From Diadophis punctatus similis (lineage: Eukaryota > Chordata > Lepidosauria > Squamata > Dipsadidae), in assembly GCA_023053685.1 (NCBI GenBank), contig JALIGW010000005.1:51263742-51327741 (forward strand): a DNA stretch of 64,000 nucleotides, in the 5' to 3' direction. The notes beneath the pieces are model-generated. The model saw nothing but the letters and a program-made list of their open reading frames with translations, was not told where the DNA came from and searched no databases. Positions 20,224 through 33,554 of this stretch are shown here, one piece after another; position 1 is the stretch's first letter, and each line of letters begins with the position of its first letter. The translations under genes and the position numbers were made by a program.

Positions 20224-20945
20224 AAACAACAAAGAATGTTCTTTCTGTGCCAACTCAGAAAGCTCAAACTGCCCAAGGAGCTGCTGATACAGTTCTACAG
20301 AAGAATTATTGAGTCTGCCATCTGCACCTCTATAACTGTCTGGTTTGGTTCTGCAACCCAACAAGACAGACACAGACTTCAGAGGATAATTAGAACTGCA
20401 GAAAAAACAATTGCTACCAACCTGCTTTCCATTGAGGACCTGTATACTGCACGAGTCAAAAAGAGGGCTGTGAAAATATTTACAGACCCCTCACATCCTG
20501 GACACAAACTGCTTCAACTCCTACCCTCAAAATGATGCTATAGAGCACCGCACACCAGAACAACTAGACACAAGAACAGTTTTTTCCCGAACGCCATCAC
20601 TCTGCTAAACAAATAATTCCCTCAACACTGTCAAACTATTTACTAAGTCTGCACTACTATTAATCTTCTCAGCATTCCTATCACCCATCTCCTCCCACAA
20701 ATGACTGTATGACTGTAACTTTGTTGCTTGTATCCTTATGATTTATATTGACTGGTTCCTAATATGTTTTGATTGCTTATTTGTACCCGGACTATCATTG
20801 TGTTGTACCTTATGATTCTTGACAAATGTATATTTTCTTTTATATACACTGAGAGCATATTCACCAAGACAAATTCCTTGTGTGTCCAATCACACTTGGC
20901 CAATAAAATAATAATAATTCTATTCTAATTCTATTCTATAATCAC
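20224..20945 (+). pseudogene. L2-like LINE, right half and 3' UTR
   Basis: Continues the LINE interrupted at 19094: RMFFL-type segment, LRKLKLPKELLIQFYRRIIES, CTSITVWFGSATQQD, then a stop (TGA) at 20533-20535 where the copy at 36033 reads on. The 3' UTR ends in TTGGCCAATAAAA and a short, imperfect ATTCT repeat. Confidence 0.9.
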
Positions 20946-21613
20946 ACTGACCACAGACATCTGCAATGTCAGAGCTATGATTTTCTCAGTTGTAACGTAA
21001 CCTATGAAAACTGAACCATTAAAAAAATCTGAAAAGAGAAAAAGTTATGTCTTTGAATCATAGTGCTGCAGATTATAGTTAAAAACACTTGGACGGCAGG
21101 CACAGCATATCATTTAAAAACCAGAATGTTAATTGGAAAAACTGTTAATAAAGTTAAAATTAAGACAAGAGACATTTGAGAATAGCTTGACACTTGAAAA
21201 AACCCCACCTTTAAAACGGTTGGAAAAGAGGCTGACGAGCATACATTTGGAAGATCTCAAAAAACAGGTTACTGGCAGATAATCTTTAAGAAATTATGTT
21301 TATCAGGTCACAAAAAGATGGACTGAATGAAGAACTGTATTTGGACTGCAAAATCAGGATGATACTAGATGGGAATAAGGTGGTATAGAAAATTCAAACT
21401 CTCTGTAGCCCCCTAGTGGTTATCAACATTTCTTAGTCTAGCAGTGGAAGCCAAAGCATTGTCTGAGGATGCTCATAGTGATACCTTAGCACTAAATTCT
21501 AAGGTTCAAGTATAACAGAATTAGAAGAGATGTTGCAGCAGCAGTACACCCAGCAACAGTAAATTCAAAGAAAAGTCTTGGCAATTTTAGTATTTCAAAA
21601 TATCAGAAACTTT
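20946..21613. other. Unique sequence
   Basis: No gene or repeat recognised. Confidence 0.4.
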
Positions 21614-21621
21614 CTCTAGGG

Positions 21622-21754
21622 CATCGGTGTCAAACTCATGTTGTCATGGCAGTGTCATGTGACGTATCACAACTTCCTCCCTTCGCTAAACCGGGGGTGG
21701 GCATGGCCAGCATGTGACGCATCTGGCCTGTGGGCCGCGAGTTTGACAGCCCTG
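21622..21754. mobile_element. hAT MITE, 133 bp (GTGTCAAAC family)
   Basis: Perfect 8-bp duplication CTCTAGGG (21614-21621, 21755-21762). Ends are CATCGGTGTCAAACTC and, in reverse, CAGGGCTGTCAAACTC, so the TIRs match apart from substitutions. No coding capacity. Fragments of the same family lie at 5829 and 33502. Confidence 0.93.
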
Positions 21755-21762
21755 CTCTAGGG

Positions 21763-22335
21763 CAAGAAAAATATCAAAAAATTGAAATGGTGTAACACAG
21801 AATACTCATGGGCCCATATAGCTATTTGTGTTTTATAAAACTGCAGTGCTGAATCTCCACAGCAAAATAATCAAATAACAGAAGAACAACTTTCCACCAA
21901 ATTTGGGAATGGGAAAAAATGCATTAAGCATTTTTGCTATAGCATGTTAGTTCACATCAGAAAATTATGAACCATATTTCCAGTGACATCATTACAAACC
22001 AACCTCCACCTCAACAAAAACAAACCCACAATCCTGATGTCTTCAACTGTTATAATGGAAATATTTGTATTGATAATCCGAAAATGTTGCTGATCTTGAT
22101 TTAAATTAATAATGATTCTACACCAACAATGCTTGGTAAATTCTATTCATAATCACTTCAGCTAAAGGTTTGTGTGGAAAGCATTTTGCTAATTAATTCA
22201 GCAATTGCTAATTACATTGAAATTTCAGTATATTAATCAAATGTTTATTTTGTAATGTTGCTATATTAATGCTAGTTAGTGCTTTATTTATCATGTCATG
22301 GGTTATACTAAAATATAGCAAATATACTAAAATAT
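21763..22335. other. Unique sequence
   Basis: AT-rich, nothing recognised. Confidence 0.4.
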
Positions 22336-22672
22336 GGCAGCACCGGCTCTCTGGAATACACTACCTCCCAAGATCCGCATTATTCCTACCCTGCCAGCCT
22401 TCAGAAAAGCAGTAAAAACATGGCTTTGTCGACAGGCCTGGGGCCAATGATTTTAATACAACACTGATCATTCTTGGCCCCATGAATGATTTATTGTATG
22501 GGTTTTTAAATTGTGGTTTTTAATGTTTTTTTTAATGTTTTAATATCTATTGTTTTTAATGCTTTTTATATTTGTTGTTTCATGTGAATTTTTACTGTTG
22601 TGAGCCGCCCAGAGTCTCTGTGGAGTGGGCGGCATACAAATGCAACTAATAAATAAATAAATAAATAATAAA
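22336..22672 (+). mobile_element. LINE 3' end with tail hairpin
   Basis: Codes for the last residues of a LINE protein (PALWNTLPPKIRIIPTLPAF, RKAVKTWLC), followed by UTR, the hairpin-like GAGCCGCCCAGAGTC...GGGCGGCATACAA and an (AAAT)n tail. It is the same family as 33555, 41452 and 42610. Assigned to the CR1/L2 group by its C-terminal W-N-x-LP and F-x-x-x-VKTWL motifs; the exact family is uncertain. Confidence 0.8.
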
Positions 22673-22951
22673 TGCTGTCCTCAGAAGTTTAGCTTTATGT
22701 AACACTATATTGCTAATACAGTATCTAATTCTATATTTATTAATCGGAAACATAGATTTATTTTTTTAAAAAAAAAACCTTGAATATATTACACATAATT
22801 GAAGCTTTCACAAATATTTAATTCCCACTATAAATCTGGATTTTATTTGCATTCAGTTATACATTTGCTAATCAAAAGAGTTGTTGGATTTTCAAGAGGA
22901 TTCTGTAACCTATAAACTTGTAGTCACGTGTTGCTTATGGAGGCTGATGTT

Positions 22952-23305
22952 CAAGTAGTCCTCACTTATCAACTGCAATAAGAACTGACAACACTAAGTA
23001 GTGCAGTTGTTAAGTGCAACACTATGTGATCGTGCCAGTTCTGGGTACAGTCATTAATTGAATCACCATGGGTTGCTAAATGCAATGTCATATGACAGCA
23101 ATTTGTGCCTTCCTGCTGGCTTCCCCATTGGCTTTGCTTGTTGGAAGTTGATGTGAAAGTTGTAAATGGTGATCACATAATTCGCAGGATGCTGTGATTG
23201 TTGTAAATACATGCCAGTTGCCAAGTGGCCAAATTGCAATTATCTGACCTCAGGGATGCTGTAATGACTGGCATTTGGAGGAACAGTTGTAAGTCTCTAT
23301 TTTCA
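22952..23305. mobile_element. Diverged TIR MITE ('AGTCCTC' family)
   Basis: Begins CAAGTAGTCCTCACTTATCAAC and has internal 'ttgttaagtgcaac', 'ccccattggctttgcttgttgg' and 'ggtgatcacat' blocks shared with the copy at 42992. The right terminus (AACAGTTGTAAGTC) is partly preserved. Confidence 0.75.
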
Positions 23306-23337
23306 GCAATGTCACAATTTTGAATAGTATGAGTAGT

Positions 23338-23542
23338 TGGTAAGCAAGAAATACCTATCATGGTTAAAACATGAGGCTATAAATGGAGACACCATGAATT
23401 CTAGTCTTATCTGCTCGTTCTCTCAGCCTAGAAAGGAGGCTATGGCAAACCACTTCCAAAAAATCTTGCCAAAAAAACTTCAGGAACTAGTCCAAGCAGT
23501 CACCAGGAATAAAAAAATTGACTCACTGACTGACTCACCGAC
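23338..23542 (+). mobile_element. Sauria-type SINE with BovB-like tail
   Basis: Contains a 'gagacaccatgaattctagtc' B-box region, a CTCTCAGCCTAG block, 'atggcaaaccacttcc', 'ttgccaaaaaaacttca' and 'cagtcaccagga...attgactca'. This order is that of squamate tRNA-SINEs whose 3' end resembles the BovB LINE. It implies that BovB-type machinery mobilised it. The head is diverged. Confidence 0.75.

Positions 23543-23629
<87 letters not shown>
23543..23629 (+). repeat. (GAAA)n microsatellite
   Basis: About 21 perfect GAAA units abutting the 3' end of the SINE. Confidence 0.97.
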
Positions 23630-25054
23630 CCATAGGCTTAGACTATGAGATTTTTCTAGATTTACATTGATGAGAAGAATAATTTAAAAGAATACCTGCA
23701 TATTCTTCTATGAGAAAAAGATTATCATATAAAAAGGCCATCAATAAACTTCTCAGCATATTTTAGAATGTGCTTAGATCACAAGGGGGGGGTGTCTGAA
23801 CATTATCTACATGGAATGGAGGCAGAGAGAGAGAAAAAATGAAGCAATGCTCCAGGGAATCTCAGCAATGTCCACAATTGTGGAACTGTCAAAGAGCAAC
23901 CCAAGGGAAGAACTGTGACCTTTATTTTGCTTTATTTTATTTTTAAAGAATGCAGGAGTTCTGAAAATTTGTATCCTCCCATAAGAATATCCAATTGCTT
24001 TCATAAAAAGAATCTGACATCTAATTTTATTTCCATTTACTGATGTTAGCTTTTATTAAAGAGTGGCCTTTAAAGAAATATTCATGATGTTAAAACACAA
24101 ACAAAAGCTTTTCATTCCTAGCATGTCAGTCTTCCATTTCCCCTGGGGATCTCCAGTTATTGGGATTGAATATTACCATTAGAAATCTTGCTTGGTAAAA
24201 TCTTTTTCATGTTTTAGTTTCTGGAAAAACAAATTCACCTCTTAAACTTGGAACATCATTCTGAGATTGGATGTTGAGTTTATTATCCTTCCATTATGAT
24301 ATATTGGAAAACAATTCCTACTGAGGGTTATTACATTTGTACTCCAATAGCAAACTGTCCAGAGGAATGTATTACAAGTAATATGAGGTAATATGTCATC
24401 TTAGATAGTTCACCACAGAAGGTTGTACAATTTGTGACCGGATGAACTGAATGTATTCCACTTCGCTTCACCGGGAATTCAAAACTTGATTTTGCTGTCC
24501 TTGGTGGAGTATATTATATTTCTTATTGTTATTTTTATTATTTCCTTTTTTGTGTCCTTTCTGAGTTGATAAATATGATGAGATTATCAAGCAACTGATA
24601 GATCTCAGTTCATGGTGAAATAAATGAATTGCATATTTTGCAGAACAGGTACATCATAAGATTATGGTAAAATAGTTTTATATTCAGTAATGCAGTAAAT
24701 TTGGATTAAAGAAAAAGTATCAAACTATGTAGCAAGCCTGTTGAAAACAAAGTTCAAATTAATTATAATCATTAGTTCCACATATTGCATGTGTAGACAT
24801 ATGCATATAAGAGTGTACATACAAATTGAAAACCCAGAAATTATATGAATACAAATTGATAAATATAAATGAACACGTTCTTTCTCTCTTTTGCCCAGCA
24901 CATATTGACACACAGATCTTTTTAAACCCCAACAATATGTTACATACCTTTTCATGATATATAAAATGTAGAGTAGGAATAGGAATGTGGAAAGCTAGGA
25001 GATAGTAAAGCTATGGGAACAATAATTGTATTTGACAAACAGGACAATAAAACA
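23630..25054. other. Unique sequence
   Basis: AT-rich, only short open frames without recognisable content, no repeat recognised. Confidence 0.4.
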
Positions 25055-25198
25055 AGGCTCAAGGTTGACTCAGCCTTCCATCCTTCAGAGGTAGGTAAAA
25101 TGAAGACTCAGATTGTTGGGGGCAATATAAATATACATTGTTTACTGGTGCAAACCGCTTAAGAGTGCTTGCACTGTGAGGCGATATATAAATCTCAC
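25055..25198 (+). mobile_element. 5'-truncated MIR-like SINE
   Basis: Starts at the body segment 'ggctcaaggttgactcagcc', lacks the tRNA head, and runs through 'cagattgttgggggcaatat' to a tail followed by an (AAAT)n expansion. Confidence 0.82.
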
Positions 25199-25201
25199 AA
25201 A

Positions 25202-25292
<91 letters not shown>

Positions 25293-25295
25293 ATA
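25199..25295 (+). repeat. (AAAT)n microsatellite
   Basis: About 24 AAAT units in an A-rich position at the SINE 3' end. The reverse strand encodes a spurious Leu/Phe/Ile/Tyr repeat. Confidence 0.97.
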
Positions 25296-27014
25296 TCCCT
25301 TTAGCTGCCTTTTTGCTCTGTCCCTAGTCCACCAAAGTTGTGTCACAGGTTCTTTTGGATTCAGAATGGTGTTATATAAAAGTCTTTTCAAGAATGCAAG
25401 ACAACATACCATCTCTGCCAGTTATGGGACTGCCAAAAGATGACAATGGATGGGCCTCTTCAAAATCAGCAAGCATACAGCATTCTCCCAATCAGGCCTG
25501 CATGAAAGTTCTACCTTGTGAGGATTTCTGAACAGCTTATATAGGCTATGTACCACCATTGCTTACAATGGTCTCATTTAATTGGATTTTACCAAGGACA
25601 ACAAGGATATGTTTATGTTACTTTGGAAAGCATTAGTTCTTTCGGCCATCAATGAGATCAAGAGATTCAAGGTTATGGATTCCTGCAAAACTGAGACCAT
25701 AATTTGTTTATACCAGGTAAAAATAAGACCATCTCAATGTTAAGTATTGATTTATCAAAGCTTTTGGATTGATGGTGAAAAAGATCATTCTATTTTACAT
25801 AGATCATCCACCAAGAACAGGGCAAAACAAAACATGACCCAAGGATAATTTTTTAATTACTAAAATAAATGCTTGCTTACTGTAATTCTGTATTACATAT
25901 TCAACTGTTACATAGGAATAAAGAGTTCCATGTACTATGCATCTAAGAGAAAAGGGAACACGCTACTATTGAAGTCATCCTTGCCAATATTCAAATAAAA
26001 TTATGAGCATTAAATAGTTAGATAAGTGCTAGAAACTGTAGCCCACTCACTGTAATATTTTGTTCTTGTTTGCTTGTTTGACAAGAATTTTTAAAATAAA
26101 TTTTCATTCATCAAATTGAATGAGAACTGATTTTAAAAATGCAGAACAGAGTCCGTGCTCTGTTGTATAAATGATAATCTGTCTTTCTAAAGTAGATGCA
26201 GGAATCAGTGCCTTTCTGTTTCTTATTTATTGACCACATCATTTTGCTCTATTCTGGCAAATGTCAAACACAATGCACTAAAATTATAGGATAAGGGATA
26301 TTAAAGTTCAGGAAAAATAGATTATTAAATTCAACCACCATGCCTAACACAGCCTACTACATAAACAGAGATATTCTTCAACAGAAATTTGAACACAGTA
26401 GTGTTTCTGATATAATATACACCCATAACACTTTTTCAAATCCTGCATTATACATGTAGCCAGAGAACTTTAAAGATTACCTCTGACTGCTAATTGTAAT
26501 TCAGCTCAATTGTGAATTAGTGAGCGTGTGAGTGTGTGAGCATCAGGTAGGTTATAGTTTATTCAGATCCAGTACCAGTAAATGAAATCAGCTCAGTCAA
26601 ATAATAGTGTCAGGCAGAGTAAATGCCTGATTGCATTTTATCTGTCAAAACACACATTAACATCACCAGTGCCAGAATTATTATCTGAAGCCACAGCAGC
26701 ATTTGTCTGCTTTCAAAAGGGATTTTATTCTTAGATAGTCTCATTAAGATTAGGGAAGATTAGAGTTTTTTCCACAATGCAGCCTTCAGCTGCTCATCTT
26801 TCATGTATAAACCAACTGGAAACAAAACTAGTTTAAGAAATCCCTTTCCAAATTTCAATATCTTTCCCAACTTTGGCTACAAAAATTCTATCTGGATTAC
26901 AGTTTATATGGTCTCAATTTTGTACCTTCCCCTGCTTCTTTTTCCCTCTCAGCCATGCCAGGAAAGCAAACAACAATTGCTTCCCCTTCTGTGAACAAGA
27001 CTTTTGATTCTATA
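25296..27014. other. Repeat-free stretch, candidate conserved non-coding
   Basis: No transposon signature over about 1.7 kb. The part around 26440-26760 is less AT-biased, without simple repeats, and could be conserved non-coding DNA. I cannot test this without alignment. Confidence 0.35.
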
Positions 27015-27016
27015 TA

Positions 27017-27246
27017 CAATGGTACCTTGGTACTCATTGTTAATTGGTTCTGGGAGACACATGAGTACCAAAAACAATGAGTACCAAACACATTTTCCCC
27101 ATAATGTAGTGACTCACAAGGCAGCTGATGCTGACAAGTTTTAGCTTGTGTATTGAATACCAAAAAAATGATGAGTACCAGGAGAAAAACGTGTTGCGTG
27201 CCAAATTTAATAAGTTTCAAAGCAGTTGAGTACCAAGGTACCACTG
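27017..27246. mobile_element. Tc1/mariner-like MITE (230 bp)
   Basis: TA duplications at 27015-27016 and 27247-27248 and TIRs CAATGGTACCTTGGTACTCA versus, in reverse, CAGTGGTACCTTGGTACTCA: one mismatch over 20 bp. Internal copies of GAGTACCAA recur in both orientations. Non-coding. Confidence 0.9.
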
Positions 27247-27248
27247 TA

Positions 27249-30166
27249 TCATAGAAACTTTTGGCTACATATAAAATATTTCTAGTTATAAAGTGTCCAG
27301 AGTTGCTTTGGAAGTCTGGCAACCATAAATATATTGTAGCTCCAGTGCATCTTAACAAAAGTAGAATATAGGGTGACATAACCAAAACCATTCTTTATGG
27401 ATAGGCTTCCTTTATTTTATTTATAGTGAATAACATTTATTATGTCTCCTCTTCTTATTTATAGAACAACTTTTCCGTGACCCCAAATGCATACTTTTAA
27501 TCAAGTTCTTAATTTCTGCTAGAGTGATTAAATTGAAGCAATATATATTAATTAATTGAGGATGAAGTTGAATAACATTATTTATGAACATTAACTTTTT
27601 CCACACAATAGAAGAGAAACCAGGTCATGTTAATTAAACCTGTGAATGCATATGCATTGCAAATATCTACTTTGCACTCACATTTATACCAACAGCACCA
27701 TCACACCAGCCTAAAACATAGAGAATAAGCAGTCCCTCCATTTTCTAAATCTTTTCAGGCTTTTATTTTTCCCCACATTTTTAAGAGCCACATGAAAATG
27801 CTAACACAAATCCATCAGAGATATACATTGTTACATGTTAAAGGATGAGATACTGATAAATGCTATGTCTTTTCCCACTATTACTCTACTGTAAGCAAAG
27901 AATCTTAAATCAAAATGGAAAAATAACAAAAAATAACTTAAACTAAAAGCTCACATTTCCTACTTTTCTACTTAGGCCACTCAACCTATAAAAAGATATT
28001 TATAATTCTTTTCCACTCTACCATTGTAAGTAGTACATTGAATGCCACAGGCATCTTATCATTTCCTGAAAACTGACATTACAAATAAGGATCTGTTTCA
28101 ATGTCACTGCTGATAAAATGACATTCTCTTGTGTAGCTTTCTTAGTAAATGCCAAGGGACTAATTGTAGCAGAGTAGTTTTGTACCATATCTTAGAAATC
28201 ACTTCATAATTCTCAGATAGAAACTGAAGTGCAACTTGTTAGATAAGCCTTCCAGACAGAATGAATAGACCCAATTAACATAATATCATTGGCAATTCCT
28301 TTTTATGCATAAAAATATTTTCAAAAGAAAATGAAACATATCTAAAACAGAGATGGGCAAACCTATGAACCACAGCATAATTTTGAGAGGCCTTTGGACT
28401 GTCTTCAAGGCTTCTGCAAACAAACAATTCAGATCTCTGGCTTCTCATCTTCTGTGAGGGGAGGGATAATTTATTTTATTTTTATATATCGGTATTTGTG
28501 ATTTGGATTTATTTATCAATCCCAATTTATAAAGAAACTGGGTGGTTTATAATATGTCCAATACATCTGTTGAAAGAAAACATTTTTTTAAAAAAATGAT
28601 AGGGCTATGATTACCATGACAGTTTAAAAAAACACCTAACTATTGGTCTGACTGATGCTAATATTATATATTGACAGGACTGGTGCTGCTTTGGGGCAAG
28701 GAAAAATAAAGAAAATGCAGATTGACATTCCTCTTTTTTGCCCTGGAAGAATGTGCCCCTGAAGAGACAACTTTTTGGAAATTGTAATGAAATGTGAGAA
28801 TGACTTTAAGGGACAAGGGGAAGTGTCAGCCCATCCAACTAAACCAGTCAGAAAACATAACATAAGGCTACATTAACAGAATCTTTCAAGTTTGAAAGGA
28901 CAAAGTTCTGGCTGCCATTTTTAAGTCCTTGACCAATTAAGGTGTAGCCTCCTACAGACTGGATCTCTTGACAAAATAAAAGTTATACCACAGATCTTGG
29001 TCAAAGGCATTAGTTATGAATTTGGCTACAGAGATATGATTTCATCAAAGCATTATCCTGAAAGTCATCATCTAGATACTATGTTTCTTTTATAAACTGA
29101 CCATGCTTACTCTTAATTTTTGTTACTGTCTATATTTTATTTTTAATTTGGACAGTCTTCTGTCATGTTTAACCGATTTTCCCACTTTTGCAGTCTTCTC
29201 CCTTCATTTGAAAGATACATACAAATATAATTTAAATATATAAATGCTGCAAGGTAATGTTTTCTAATGTGAATAAATTATCTAGGCCCAGAAATTCCAG
29301 TTCTGATCATGATTTAAGTGACACATAGATATTAAACTTGAATTTCTTTAAATAGAAATAGAAAGCCTGGACCACAGAATTACAGCTATACGTGCAAAGG
29401 ACTTGCTTCACATGATCAAAAGATTGAGTTTCCATTTACACACTCTTGATATACTTTCATCATTATCAAAATCTGCTCAGTTAAATGTCTGCAAGGGGTA
29501 TTTTTGGTTAATGGAAATCAGCATTCTGTCATTCAGAAAACTGCAAAGAAATTGATGCTTACAATAAAAAGTTTGGATTGTTTTTATGGTGACAGAATTA
29601 GTGAGTGATGGAGAGACTTTAATTCTCTTAGCTTCATTAGCTTCTAGAGCAAGTTTGATAAGTGATGCTGTCAGGATCACAATAGGAAATTAAATGCAAT
29701 ATGAATACACACAAACTGAAGCTGATGTCTGCAAAATGTTTAAAATTGATCATGTAAGTAATTATTCCTAACCTTATATGGGCATAGTATATGCTTTTGT
29801 TGTGGTGTCCTATTTATGACAGCATATTTTATTGTCAGCTCAATTATTGGCTTTTAATTTCTTAATTTTCTGATATAATTTGTACGGTTACATTTTTATT
29901 CAGCTTCAGAATAAGAAAACTAATTTAAAACTTGCAATTTGATATCCTCCAGCATAAGAAAGCTTTGCATTATTTGTTTTTTTTTATATGTTCATATAAT
30001 ATAGGGGAGTTTTACTGTGAATTGTAATGGCAAAACTAGTTTTGGGAACTTATTAAATCATCGCCCTTAAAATACGAATATCTATTTTGTTTCTCTGTGT
30101 AGGGTGGCTAATAAGAAAAAGGGTAAGTCTTCTGCATTTTTTTTCAGCAAAAGAAAAGTGCATGTA
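27249..30166. other. Mostly unique sequence
   Basis: About 2.9 kb without an identifiable gene. A decayed A/T-rich LINE tail may lie at 28470-28565 (minus). The rest is AT-rich with short open frames lacking domains. Confidence 0.4.
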
Positions 30167-31132
30167 CCGTATGTTTCGGAGTATAAGATGCACAGGAGTA
30201 TAAGATGCACCTTAGTTTTGGGGGAGGAAAACAAAGAAAAAAGGCCTCTGCCTCCAAGCAATTTGCCAAACAACAAACAGCAAACAGCAAACAGCACAGA
30301 TGATATACACTGTTTGCTGTGTATTTCTGTGCATGTGTGCCTGACCCATAGAAATAGCAAAGAATTGGAGAAATGTACATTATGCAGGAATGTTTTCTTA
30401 AATGTAGTCACATTAACTCCTCCCAATTATTTAAATAGATCTACTTAGGTAAGTCAGGATTTAACTCTAATACTAAACAGGACACTGTTACATTTCAGAC
30501 TATACTTGTACAGAGCTGTTAAAATTAATTAAAATTTCTGGAAGTATATATTATTCTCTATTATTTAAAAGAAGATACAATAGCACTGGGTCTCTTCAGA
30601 GCAAACATTTATTTTAAAAAGCTTCTTTATTTTGTTAAGTTGTCTAAAACAGGGGTCTCCAACCTTGGCAACTTTAAGACTTGTGGACTTCAACTCCCAG
30701 AATTCCACAGCCAGCAAAGCAAATAATAAAGCAGTAAGCAAAGCAAATAATAAAGCAGTCTTTAAAAAATAAGTCTAATAATTTGAACATTCTACAGACA
30801 TTTATTCTACAGACAATTCACTTACCCCTTGCATCTAGTTCAGCAGAAAATAAAAATCTGTGTGTCTCTCCCAGATATTTGCCTCTTTGCAGCTAGTTTC
30901 AGTTTCATTTTAGCACGTGGCAAATCAGCTGGGGGTCGGGAAGCTGCTAATGACTTTCTTGTCTTAACAGGCTCTTCCCTGTTTGCTGCAAGCAGGTAAA
31001 TTGCTGGAAGACAGAGGCCAAAGGGTAGGGGTGGATGGGTGGATGGGGCTACATTCAGTGTATAAGACGCACCCAAGTTTTCACCCTCTTTTGGGGGGTA
31101 AAAAGGTGCGTCTTATACTCCGAAAAATATGG
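30167..31132. mobile_element. TIR element with GGAGTATAAGA termini (966 bp)
   Basis: Left end CCGTATGTTTCGGAGTATAA, right end in reverse CCATATTTTTCGGAGTATAA; both continue into GATGCAC/GACGCACC. TA precedes the left end and TC follows the right (one change from a TA duplication). Internal sequence includes a (CAAACAG) run near 30270 and a hAT fragment at 30650. No transposase is visible; open frames of about 114 codons on both strands near 30082-30448 are coincidental. Confidence 0.82.
30650..30716 (+). mobile_element. hAT hairpin-family fragment
   Basis: CAGGGGTCTCCAACCTTGGC followed by 'acttcaactcccagaattcc' matches one arm of the 136-bp palindromic MITEs. It stops at the centre, where a 21-bp AAGCAAATAATAAAGCAGT duplication follows. 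Confidence 0.78.
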
Positions 31133-31410
31133 TCTATACATTTCATGACCAGCTTTATTGCTGAAATCTATGTGCCTTTTTTATCTTGATTGAAGTGGAA
31201 AGTCTCTGCTGGTATGTCTAGTATGGGAAGAATCCACAAACAATTGTCTACAATCAGTCCTGAGACACACCAATAGGTGTTGTAAACAGAGCATCTAGAA
31301 TCTAGAAGGTCAAAATGTAAACCATGAAATCAAGTGAGATGAAAGAAATGGAATTAAAATTTAGAAGAAAAATAAAAAATAGGCTTGAAGTTAAAATATG
31401 TCAGAAGAAA
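31133..31410. other. Unique sequence
   Basis: Nothing recognised. Confidence 0.35.
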
Positions 31411-31648
31411 AGCTGTAGTGGTGCAGCGGTTAGAATGTAGTACTGCAGGCTAATTCTGCTGACTTCCTATTGCCAGCAGTTCGACAGTTCGATCCTAACC
31501 AGCTCAAAGTTGACTCAGGCTTCCATCTATCTGAGGTCAATAAAATAAGGACATAGATGGTTAGGGACAATATGCTGACTTAGAGAGGGCTGTAAAAGCA
31601 CTGTGAAGCGGTATATAAGTCTAAATGCTTTAAGTGCTGTTGCTTTAT
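31411..31648 (+). mobile_element. MIR-like SINE, full length, diverged
   Basis: AGCTGTAGTGGTGCAGCGGT head (A box), GTTCGACAGTTCGATCCTAA (B box), 'agttgactcaggcttcc' body and 'gaagcggtatataagtctaa' tail. Matches the SINE at 8553 with many substitutions. Confidence 0.88.
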
Positions 31649-31808
31649 CTCCCGTGTGCATCATTATTGTATTGTTATTTACTTATGTTTTAAAGCTTGT
31701 GTGTTGTTTTTATTCCAGTTTCCTGGATAACCCAAGTATTAGGTAAATATTTTATTTATTTATATTTATATAAATGCATATAGCCAACTATCTCACCAAA
31801 ACCCTAGT

Positions 31809-31927
31809 TCAGTAAAATGAGGACCCAGATTGTTGGGGGCAATATGCAGACTCTGTAAACTGCTTAGAGAGGGCTGTAAAAGCACTCTGAAGTGGTATAT
31901 AAGTCTAAGTGTTGTTGCTATTGCTAT
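31809..31927 (+). mobile_element. MIR-like SINE, 3' half only
   Basis: CAGTAAAATGAGGACCCAGA to 'gtggtatataagtctaagtg' and a TTGCTATTGC tail. Lies only about 160 bp after the previous SINE in the same orientation. Confidence 0.85.
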
Positions 31928-32714
<787 letters not shown>

Positions 32715-33501
32715 AGAATGTTCTTTAGATCAGATTTGAGAGTGTCAGGAGTAGAAGTTTTCTCTTAATTGTCTGCAGTTTTCTGAATGATTTCCTAGTC
32801 TTCTCTGAACAGGTCCCCCCACTTCATTTAGTTTTCATCTTACCACAGAATGCATGCCTGATATCCGTGTTTAACACTTTCCCTGTAATTTAACATTTCT
32901 CTGCAGTCATGAAAACTGGCTCCAATCCTCTGTAAACATTTCCTTTCTTTTTCCTCCTGTTTTTGAACCCATCCTTCATATTCTGTCTAGAATATTTGAA
33001 ATGTGTTTATTTATTTATCATATTTAGATAGCCACCCATCTCACAGTAAAATGACTGTGGGAGGATTAAAATAAAAAAAAGTTATAAAATCAAAATATTA
33101 AAACAAATGCAATTAAAATACATTGACAATATTGTCAATAACAATGAGGGAATTGATATTAAAAACAATGCAGCAAATCTGTATCTGTTATGATGCAATC
33201 AATTAACAGCATCCTAGAATAAAAAAGCTAGAAGAGACAGACATCCATCTGCTCTAATCTTTCCTTAAAGCAGCACCATTCATCCACCTGTTCTCATAAC
33301 CAGGCCCTTCTGTTGCTTGCAGTTAATCAAGCAGAAAGGTGCAGTTGCTTCAATGATGAATGATCTGAGTGTTTTCATACTATCTTGGTCACATAGAATA
33401 TTTTCCTACCAGATTAATTATTTTTTCCTTGTCTATCAAGGAAGAGGCTTAAGACCTCTCTGTTGAACATGTTTGATTGTCTTTGATTTGTTCTTCTAGG
33501 G
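32715..33501. other. Unique sequence with a decayed LINE tail
   Basis: Around 33005-33140 the minus strand shows a degraded tail, '...agatagccacccatctcaca...', ending in (TTTA)n, like the ends at 52590 and 61253. The rest is unique. Confidence 0.4.
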
Positions 33502-33551
33502 CAGGGCTGTCAAACTCCCAGCCTGTGGGCCAGATGCGTCACACGCTGGCC
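33502..33551 (+). mobile_element. hAT MITE fragment (GTGTCAAAC family), split
   Basis: CAGGGCTGTCAAACTCCCAG followed by 'ccagatgcgtcacacgctgg' matches the reverse complement of 21622-21754. A remnant TTGTGACACGC at 34029-34040 appears to be its continuation beyond the LINE insertion. Confidence 0.75.
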
Positions 33552-33554
33552 TTG

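Noticed and set aside
26897..27391. 164-codon minus-strand open frame
   Set aside because: It runs through a mariner-like MITE with TIRs and has no recognisable domain.
30082..30448. Paired 114-codon frames on both strands
   Set aside because: They overlap a TIR element and each other; neither has domain content.
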